From an uncultured Gammaproteobacteria bacterium (GTDB lineage Bacteria; Pseudomonadota; Gammaproteobacteria; Ga0077536), in the NCBI GenBank assembly GCA_938075585.1, contig CALJHG010000047.1, positions 1 through 32,593 on the forward strand: DNA of 32,593 bases, given 5' to 3'. The position numbers and the translations under genes were made by a program. The notes below the pieces were generated by a model. The model was not told the origin of the DNA. It worked only from the letters and a program-made list of their open reading frames with translations, and ran no database searches. Shown piece after piece: positions 25,784 through 32,593 of this stretch. Numbering within the stretch: position 1 is the stretch's first letter; every line of letters starts with the position of its first letter.

Positions 25784-28700
25784 ATGGGTGATTTGAAGCG
25801 TGTTCTCGTCGCTAATAGGGGAGAGATAGCCTTACGGATCATTCGGGCAGCGAAGGAGTACGGCTTTGTAGCTGTCGCAATTTACTCTCAGGATGATGCC
25901 AACAGTCTTCACGTGTCGCGTGCAGATGAAGCAATATTGTTAGAAGGAAACGGCCCATCTGCGTACCTTAATGCGGAGCAAATTGTTCAAGCTGCGGTTG
26001 ATAGTAACTGTTTTGCTATCCATCCTGGGTACGGATTTCTGTCCGAGCAAGTATCATTTTTGGATTTAGTGGAGAGGTCGAGTTTACTATTTATAGGACC
26101 TACGCAAAAACAACTTGCCTTATTAGGTGATAAGGAAAAAGCTTGCTCGTTTGCCAGAAAACTGGGAGTGCCCACGTTGTTATCTTCTGGAGTTTTGGCA
26201 GATAGTTCTGATTTGGCGACATTCCGCGAAAATGGAGTTGCAGATCGCCCTGTAATATTAAAAGCGGTCTCTGGGGGAGGAGGTCGTGGGCTTAGGATTG
26301 TTCAATCAAAAAAAGATGGTGAACTGCTGTTTGAACAGGCCAGTGCCGAGGCGAAGCTAGCATTCGGTGATAGCAGGCTATACGCAGAGGATTACCTATC
26401 AGATGTGCGACATATCGAAGTTCAGATCATCGGCGATGGTCAACACGTGTGTCATCTCTGGGAAAGGGATTGTTCGTTACAAAGGCGCCATCAGAAAGTA
26501 ATTGAAATCACACCCGCGCCTGGTTTACCTGATAAGTTGCGTCGAAAAATTTTAGATGCGGCCATCAGTTTAGCCTCCGCTCTTAACTATAAGGGGCTGG
26601 GGACGATAGAATTTTTAGTTGACGTAGATGAACACAAATTCTTTTTTATTGAAGCTAATGCAAGATTACAGGTAGAGCATACCGTAACCGAAGAAGTGTT
26701 AGATATGGACTTAGTGAGCTTGCAGTTTGATATTGCGCTAGGTAAGACACTTAAACAGCTAGGCTTAGAAAAGCCACCAGAGTTACGTGGAACTGCTCTT
26801 CAGTTGAGAATCAACGCGGAAGAGTTGACCGCCAATGGCGATCTTATTTCCGCGGCGGGTACGCTAAATAATTACGAGCCGCCATCAGGGCTCGGCATCC
26901 GAATTGATAGCTGTGCTTTTTCTGGATACCAAATGAATCCTCTTTTTGATTCGCTGATAGCGAAATTGATAATACATGTCAACTCAGATGATATTCGTAA
27001 GTTATTCCATAGAGCGGAATGTGCTGTTTCAGAGTTTGTTTTGGAAGGCATGAGTAGTAATTTACCTTTCCTCAATGCGTTAGTACGCAGAAAAGAGCTT
27101 TTAACCACTAATTACAGGACTACATTTTTAGATGATCAGTACGAAAGTTTGTTACAAGAGTCTCAATTTTTCATAAAAAAAGAAGTCGTCTCTCAGGGCA
27201 ATACCCTAGAGTGTCGGAGTAAAAATATTCCTGACGGCCTCAAGGCTGTTGTGGCGCCTATGCGCGGTAGTGTTGTGAGTATTTTAGTAGGTGTAGGGGA
27301 CGAGGTGTGCGCTGGTCAGCACTTGGGCTTCCTAGAAGCGATGAAAATGCATCATGACATAGTTTGTCCGATGGCTGGCGTTATTCAAGCGATATTAGTT
27401 GAGGCTTCTGAGATTCCGGATCAGGGTGATCATCTTTTTTACATTAAACCTCTCGACAGCGTTACCGAAGATGCTAGGCCAATAATCGAATATGATTTGG
27501 GTGCGAAAAGAGAAGATCTGTCAGAAGTGATACAGTTGCATTCTTTGGGATTGGATGAGAATAGAGGTGATGCGGTAGAAAAAAGAGTTAGGCGCAAGTC
27601 TAGGACTGCTCGCGAGAATATTGAACACCTTTGTGACTCGGATACTTTTATAGAGTATGGCGCGCTGACAATTGCGGCTCAGAGAAAACGACGCTCTATT
27701 AAAGATCTTCGCTTAAAAACTCCGGCAGACGGAATGATAGCGGGTTTTGGTAATGTAAATGGGACTCAATTCGAAGACGATAAATCTAGATGCGCCGTGC
27801 TAGCTTATGACTTTACTGTTCTTGCGGGAACACAGGGGCACAATAATCATAAGAAGAAAGATCGGATTTTTGAACTGGTGCAACAGTGGGAAACCCCGGT
27901 AGTATTTTTTACAGAAGGAGGCGGAGGGCGGCCCGGAGATGTGGACACTGATGACCTTGTCATGAGCTGGCTAGATCTCAAAACCTTTGCGACTTGGCCT
28001 AAGTTAAGTGGTGTCGCTCCGAGGATTGCGATTAATTCAGGACGTTGTTTTGCAGGTAACGCGGTAATATTTGGATGCGCCGATATTACGATTGCTACTA
28101 AGAATTCTAATATCGGCCTTGCTGGACCTGCAATGATAGAAGGTGGGGGGCTAGGTCATTTTACGCCGGAAGATATAGGTCCAATCGAAGTGCAGGAAAC
28201 TAATGGCGTCGTCGATCTCGTGGCAGATAATGAATACGACGCTACCACGGTCGCTAAGCATGTTTTAAGTTTTTTTCAAGGAAAAGTGAGTGACTGGTCT
28301 TGTGTGGACCAGCGAATATTACGGCACATTATTCCTGAAAATAGACTACGTATTTATGACATGCGTCTAATAATAAATTCTTTAGCCGACAAAGACTCCT
28401 TCGTTGAGCTTAGAAGGTCCTATGGGATAGGTTTGATTACAGGTCTTATCCGGATCGAGGGTGAAGCAATGGGCGTGATTGCAAATGATCCAAGTCACCT
28501 GGGAGGAGCGATAGATGGAGATGCGGGTGAGAAAGGTGGACGGTTTCTGCAATTGTGCGATGTTTATGGGATCCCAGTCCTTTCTCTTTGCGATACCCCT
28601 GGATTTATGGTCGGCCCTGATAGCGAGAAAACAGCGGCAGTAAGACGGGGATCACGACTAATAATGGCTAGCGCCAACTTGAGTGTTCCCTTATTTTCTA

Positions 28701-29059
28701 TTGTTACGCGAAAGGGATATGGGTTAGGGGGGCAGGCTATGATGGGAGGAAGCACCCATGAGCCTTTTTTTACGATTGCCTGGCCGACTGCTGAGTTAGG
28801 TCCTATGGGGCTTGAAGGTGCGGTCGAGTTAGGTTTTAAGAAAGAGCTTGATGCGACTATTGATAGTACTGCCAGACAGGCACTATTTGATAAGTTGGTT
28901 AGCGAGTTATATTCGAAGGGTAAGGCGGTATCAGTTGCGTCAGTATTTGAGATTGACGCAGTGATCGATCCTGCCGAAACTCGGACATGGGTGAGTCGTG
29001 GATTAAAAACAGCTCAAAGGACAAGTAGAAAATCGAAACGTTACGTGGATGTTTGGTAG
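25784..29059 (+). CDS. Fused biotin carboxylase / BCCP / carboxyltransferase (acyl-CoA carboxylase family)
   Basis: ORF track starts at 25700, but conserved MGDLKRVLVANRGEIALRIIRAA starts at 25784. GGGGRGLRIV, EANARLQVEHTVTEEV (BC); GFLEAMKMHH (biotinyl Lys); PADGMIAGFGNVNG ... CDTPGFMVGPDSEK (CT). Confidence 0.93.
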   Translation: MGDLKRVLVANRGEIALRIIRAAKEYGFVAVAIYSQDDANSLHVSRADEAILLEGNGPSAYLNAEQIVQAAVDSNCFAIHPGYGFLSEQVSFLDLVERSSLLFIGPTQKQLALLGDKEKACSFARKLGVPTLLSSGVLADSSDLATFRENGVADRPVILKAVSGGGGRGLRIVQSKKDGELLFEQASAEAKLAFGDSRLYAEDYLSDVRHIEVQIIGDGQHVCHLWERDCSLQRRHQKVIEITPAPGLPDKLRRKILDAAISLASALNYKGLGTIEFLVDVDEHKFFFIEANARLQVEHTVTEEVLDMDLVSLQFDIALGKTLKQLGLEKPPELRGTALQLRINAEELTANGDLISAAGTLNNYEPPSGLGIRIDSCAFSGYQMNPLFDSLIAKLIIHVNSDDIRKLFHRAECAVSEFVLEGMSSNLPFLNALVRRKELLTTNYRTTFLDDQYESLLQESQFFIKKEVVSQGNTLECRSKNIPDGLKAVVAPMRGSVVSILVGVGDEVCAGQHLGFLEAMKMHHDIVCPMAGVIQAILVEASEIPDQGDHLFYIKPLDSVTEDARPIIEYDLGAKREDLSEVIQLHSLGLDENRGDAVEKRVRRKSRTARENIEHLCDSDTFIEYGALTIAAQRKRRSIKDLRLKTPADGMIAGFGNVNGTQFEDDKSRCAVLAYDFTVLAGTQGHNNHKKKDRIFELVQQWETPVVFFTEGGGGRPGDVDTDDLVMSWLDLKTFATWPKLSGVAPRIAINSGRCFAGNAVIFGCADITIATKNSNIGLAGPAMIEGGGLGHFTPEDIGPIEVQETNGVVDLVADNEYDATTVAKHVLSFFQGKVSDWSCVDQRILRHIIPENRLRIYDMRLIINSLADKDSFVELRRSYGIGLITGLIRIEGEAMGVIANDPSHLGGAIDGDAGEKGGRFLQLCDVYGIPVLSLCDTPGFMVGPDSEKTAAVRRGSRLIMASANLSVPLFSIVTRKGYGLGGQAMMGGSTHEPFFTIAWPTAELGPMGLEGAVELGFKKELDATIDSTARQALFDKLVSELYSKGKAVSVASVFEIDAVIDPAETRTWVSRGLKTAQRTSRKSKRYVDVW

Positions 29060-29083
29060 TTACGAACAATTTGGAGTAAAGAT

Positions 29084-29605
29084 ATGAAATACTGCTCGTT
29101 TTGCGGTCAACAGTTAATCAAGCTACCCCTTGGAGGACGAGAGCGTTCAGCATGTCCGGACATAAAGTGTGGTTTTGTGCATTGGAATAATCCGATCCCA
29201 GTTGTAGCGGCTATAGTTGAGCATGACGGTGATATTGCTCTTATACAGAATGTTGGTTGGCCTGATAATTGGTTTGGTTTAGTGACAGGATTTCTAGAGT
29301 CTGGTGAAATGCCAGCGGACGCGGTGCTTAGAGAAGTAGAAGAAGAAATCGGCTTGCAAGCGACGCTACAATCTTACGTTGGAATGTACGAATTTTATCG
29401 AAGCAACCAACTGATCATTGCTTATCACGTAACCGTCGAAAGTCACGAAGTTAATCTGGATCGGCATGAGATAGCTGATCAGAAATGGGTTCCTATCACG
29501 GAAGTTCAACCTTGGTCGGCTGGCACAGGTAAAGCTCTGCGCGACTGGTTGAAAACGAAAGGGATTGACCGGGACCTAGAAGAATTTGGGACTACGAACA
29601 CTTAG
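29084..29605 (+). CDS. NUDIX hydrolase with N-terminal zinc ribbon
   Basis: 173 aa; YCSFCGQQL ... [14 protein letters not shown]; Nudix box [23 protein letters not shown]. Confidence 0.93.
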   Translation: MKYCSFCGQQLIKLPLGGRERSACPDIKCGFVHWNNPIPVVAAIVEHDGDIALIQNVGWPDNWFGLVTGFLESGEMPADAVLREVEEEIGLQATLQSYVGMYEFYRSNQLIIAYHVTVESHEVNLDRHEIADQKWVPITEVQPWSAGTGKALRDWLKTKGIDRDLEEFGTTNT

Positions 29606-29847
29606 GCAGTTTTATCAGCCTGCTTTTTTTTCACTGGATCGTAGCCAGATCCTCCCCACGGATGGCATCGGGAAATACGCTTCAGTGACCGTAGCGAGCC
29701 AGAAAGGAAACCGTAGACTTGAATGGATTCAATTGCATATTCAGAACAGGACGGTGCGAATCGACAACTTCTGGGTAACACAGGCGAAAGATATTTTCTG
29801 TAAAGTTTAATAATGTCTATTATTAAAGTTGCAGGCGACCATTTCAT
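29602..29847 (-). CDS. yidD: Membrane protein insertion efficiency factor YidD
   Basis: [72 protein letters not shown]; internal Met at 29847 preferred over the longer ORF start at 29922. Confidence 0.93.
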   Translation of the reverse strand: MKWSPATLIIDIIKLYRKYLSPVLPRSCRFAPSCSEYAIESIQVYGFLSGSLRSLKRISRCHPWGGSGYDPVKKKQADKTA

Positions 29848-29875
29848 GCCTTTTAAACCTGAGGCTCTTTCGGGT

Positions 29876-30058
29876 TTAACAATTTTTTCGATTATATTCT
29901 GCGGTGGCAAAACGTTGTCCACAGTAGTAGCAGTCCACCCAGGTTTTTCCTTCTAAAGAAAGGTATATCCGTGGGTGGCCCAGAGCGCCACCGCCCCCAT
30001 CACAGTATGCTCCGCCGCTTTTTGCTTCTATTATGCGAATGCTTCTTTGATCGCTCAT
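29876..30058 (-). CDS. zf-CHCC zinc-finger domain protein
   Basis: 60 aa; [33 protein letters not shown] (C...H...CxxC). Confidence 0.88.
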   Translation of the reverse strand: MSDQRSIRIIEAKSGGAYCDGGGGALGHPRIYLSLEGKTWVDCYYCGQRFATAEYNRKNC

Positions 30059-30300
30059 TTTGTATCACTACGTCCCTGAGGGCTTACTTTTTAGATAATT
30101 TTACAAGTCTAGCCGAGTTAATATTTTTGATATTATATCTTAATAGTGCTGGCTACCAAAGCGAGTACGATTAATAAGCCCCGATGGGCTGGATGAGAGA
30201 TTTGATTAATTAACATTTTTATCGATCATGACCGCTCTGGCGAATAGGTTTGGTCAAAAAATAGAGTACTATTAAATAAAATTAGCGCAGTCGAAAAAAT

Positions 30301-30585
30301 ATGAATCAAGAATTAAGTAACAGAGATCGTAAAAATTTGCGTAAATTAGCGCACTCGCTCAAACCAATTGTGATGATTGGACAGCATGGCGTCACCGCCG
30401 CGGTCGTCAGTGAAATAGATATGGCATTAATCTCTCACGAGTTAATAAAGATTCGTGTTAGGGGCTTCGGGCGAGAGGAGCGGCGAGCTAAAGTCGAAGA
30501 GATTGCAAAAGAACTAAATGCAGAAATTGTTAGTATGATAGGTGGCGTTGTTACAATGTACCGTGAGGTTCGCGAGACTGATTGA
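30301..30585 (+). CDS. yhbY: Ribosome assembly RNA-binding protein YhbY (CRM domain)
   Basis: 94 aa; LRKLAHSLKPIVMIGQHGVTAAVVSEIDMALISHELIKIRV, IVSMIGGVVTMYRE. Confidence 0.95.
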   Translation: MNQELSNRDRKNLRKLAHSLKPIVMIGQHGVTAAVVSEIDMALISHELIKIRVRGFGREERRAKVEEIAKELNAEIVSMIGGVVTMYREVRETD

Positions 30586-30638
30586 CATCTTTGAGTATGT
30601 TTCTACTTCGATGCGATGTGTAATGAGATGTGAGGTCT

Positions 30639-32528
30639 ATGATTAAGGTAACTAACGTGTCCTTACGACGGGGCGGCGAACTCCTATTTGAGGATGCTAG
30701 CTTTTCAATTTATCCCGGTCATCGTGTTGGTTTGATAGGTGCTAATGGTGTCGGTAAGACAAGTTTATTCAAATTGCTCGATTCTACATTACCCCTAGAC
30801 AGTGGCGATATCGCATTGCCTTCATCTGCAAAATTGGCATGTGTGTCTCAAGAAATTTTTGATACTGAATTATCAGCAATTAATTATGTCATGGCAGGGG
30901 ATACGGACCTTGTGATGGCAAAACAGGAATTGATTGCAGCAGAGGTGAAGAACCAAGATGAGGCCTTAGCATTAGCATACGATAAGATCGAACAGGCAGG
31001 TGGATATACTGCGGAGACTCGAGCGGCTAAATTGCTAGCAGGTCTAGGTTTTTCGATTGAAGAGCAAAGTCAGTTGTTTAATACTTTCTCAGGTGGGTGG
31101 CGTATGCGTTTAAATTTAGCTCGCGCCCTGATGACTCCTTCAGATATTTTAATGCTAGATGAACCAACTAACCATCTCGATCTGGACGCTATTGTGTGGT
31201 TAGAAAATTGGTTGGTGAGATACCAAGGGATGCTGATAGTTATTTCGCATGATAGAGATTTTTTAAATACAGTTACTACTAACATAATTAACATTGAGAA
31301 TAAAAAAATCGATGCCTATACGGGTAATTATGCCGATTTCGAAAGACAAAGAGCTGCAAGATTGTCTACTCAAAACGCTGCCTATCTCAAGCAACAAAAA
31401 GACATACTTCACATACAAGCTTTTGTAGATAGATTTAAAGCCAAAGCAAGTAAGGCTAAGCAGGCGCAGAGCAGACTAAAGGCATTGTCACGGATGAAGA
31501 GAGTGAGTTCGGCACACATTGACTCTCCGTTTTCTTTTAGTTTCTTCGAGCCTGAAAAAATGCCAGCACAACTATTAACTATGAACGATTGTGATATAGG
31601 CTATGACAATATTCGAGTTTTGAGAGAACTAACGTTAACTATTGCGCCAGGTGACCGGATTGGTTTGTTGGGTGCAAATGGGGCAGGAAAATCCACCTTC
31701 ATTAAAGCTTTAGCACATGAAATATCTATAATCAGCGGGACGGTTGAGCGCGCCAATAGTTTAACGGTCGGATACTTCGCTCAGCATCAGGTGGAACAAT
31801 TACGAAGCGATGAAACTCCTTTAGAGTTTTTAACACGATTAGATCGCTCGATACCTGAAAGAGACCTGCGGACTTATCTAGGTGGGTTTGGTTTCTCTAA
31901 CGAATGCGCCCTACGCGCTATCGGGCCATTATCTGGTGGGGAAAAAGCGCGATTAGTTTTAGCGGCTATTGTTCGGCAAAAACCAAACCTATTGCTGTTA
32001 GATGAGCCAACCAACCATTTGGATTTACAAATGCGGCATGCTTTAGGCGTTGCGCTTCAGGGGTACGAAGGAGCATTAGTGGTAGTATCGCACGATAGAT
32101 ATTTGCTTGAATCAGTTAGTGATAAATTTAAGTTGGTAGCCAACGGAAGGATAGAGGAATTTGATGGGAGTCTAAGCGATTATACCAAATGGCTAACAGA
32201 TACTCGCTCCCAAAAGTCTGCATTGTTGAAGGAAGAGGTTTTGAGACATGAGTCTAAAAAAGACAAACGTAAAAGAGAGGCAAAATCGAGAACTAGAAAG
32301 AGTGAGCTCGTTAAACGTGTGAGCTACTTAGAAGAAAGTGTAAACATTTTAAGTAAACTCGTATCTGAAACTAATGCGAAGTTAGCGGATAGTAGTATTT
32401 ATGTAGAAGGACGACAGGGTGAACTTAAAGAGCTCTTAGGTGAGCAAAAGATCCAATCTAAAAAATTGAGGTGCGCGGAAAAAGAGTGGTTAGAGGCTAC
32501 AACTCAATTAGAAGGGTCTCAGCTTTAG
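30639..32528 (+). CDS. ABC-F family ATPase (YheS/Uup-like)
   Basis: Two ATPase domains: GANGVGKTS, FSGGWRMRLNLARALM, LMLDEPTNHLDL; GANGAGKST, LSGGEKARLVLAAI, LLLDEPTNHLDL. ATG at 30639 preferred over the upstream alternative start at 30630. Confidence 0.95.
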   Translation: MIKVTNVSLRRGGELLFEDASFSIYPGHRVGLIGANGVGKTSLFKLLDSTLPLDSGDIALPSSAKLACVSQEIFDTELSAINYVMAGDTDLVMAKQELIAAEVKNQDEALALAYDKIEQAGGYTAETRAAKLLAGLGFSIEEQSQLFNTFSGGWRMRLNLARALMTPSDILMLDEPTNHLDLDAIVWLENWLVRYQGMLIVISHDRDFLNTVTTNIINIENKKIDAYTGNYADFERQRAARLSTQNAAYLKQQKDILHIQAFVDRFKAKASKAKQAQSRLKALSRMKRVSSAHIDSPFSFSFFEPEKMPAQLLTMNDCDIGYDNIRVLRELTLTIAPGDRIGLLGANGAGKSTFIKALAHEISIISGTVERANSLTVGYFAQHQVEQLRSDETPLEFLTRLDRSIPERDLRTYLGGFGFSNECALRAIGPLSGGEKARLVLAAIVRQKPNLLLLDEPTNHLDLQMRHALGVALQGYEGALVVVSHDRYLLESVSDKFKLVANGRIEEFDGSLSDYTKWLTDTRSQKSALLKEEVLRHESKKDKRKREAKSRTRKSELVKRVSYLEESVNILSKLVSETNAKLADSSIYVEGRQGELKELLGEQKIQSKKLRCAEKEWLEATTQLEGSQL

Positions 32529-32593
32529 TGAATTCTAGCGTCAAAATTTATTTACGTGAGTGTAAATAGCTAGTAAAAGAAAAAAATCGACCA

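Noticed and set aside
29586-29810. 74-aa plus-strand ORF overlapping yidD
   Set aside because: Antisense to clearly conserved YidD; spurious.
1-32593. CRISPR array, prophage, transposase or integrase
   Set aside because: No regularly spaced repeats and no ORF with transposase, integrase or phage structural motifs.

Overview
This is a chromosomal window with about 30 protein-coding genes on both strands and three tRNA genes. Gene content suggests a gammaproteobacterium, possibly marine (inference). Most genes are recognisable metabolic or housekeeping families: TauD dioxygenase, class C beta-lactamase-like esterase, thiolase, AOR-family tungstoenzyme, LLM flavin oxidoreductases, GalE plus surface-polysaccharide genes, CaiB/BaiF CoA-transferase, PhyH dioxygenase, alcohol dehydrogenases, PxpA, QueC/QueE, a fused BC-BCCP-CT carboxylase, NUDIX, YidD, YhbY and ABC-F. 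The standout is at 15532-16059. The ORF track splits this gene at an in-frame TGA (15811-15813), but the frame continues for 81 more codons and reads ...AMISGIGD-U-GSCSSCSLHDAIICERLGIPSVGIMTEPFG.... That is the hallmark of the UGSC selenoprotein family. A hairpin just after the TGA (TCGTGCA-GTC-TGCATGA) puts its loop G and U at positions +23/+24 from the UGA, the register I recall for the E. coli fdhF SECIS. The gene sits in a probable operon: CoA-transferase, a 'WTDGLPIIPPT' protein of unknown function ending in CxxC, the UGSC selenoprotein, and a PhyH dioxygenase. Family calls are from motif recognition only; no database search was run.
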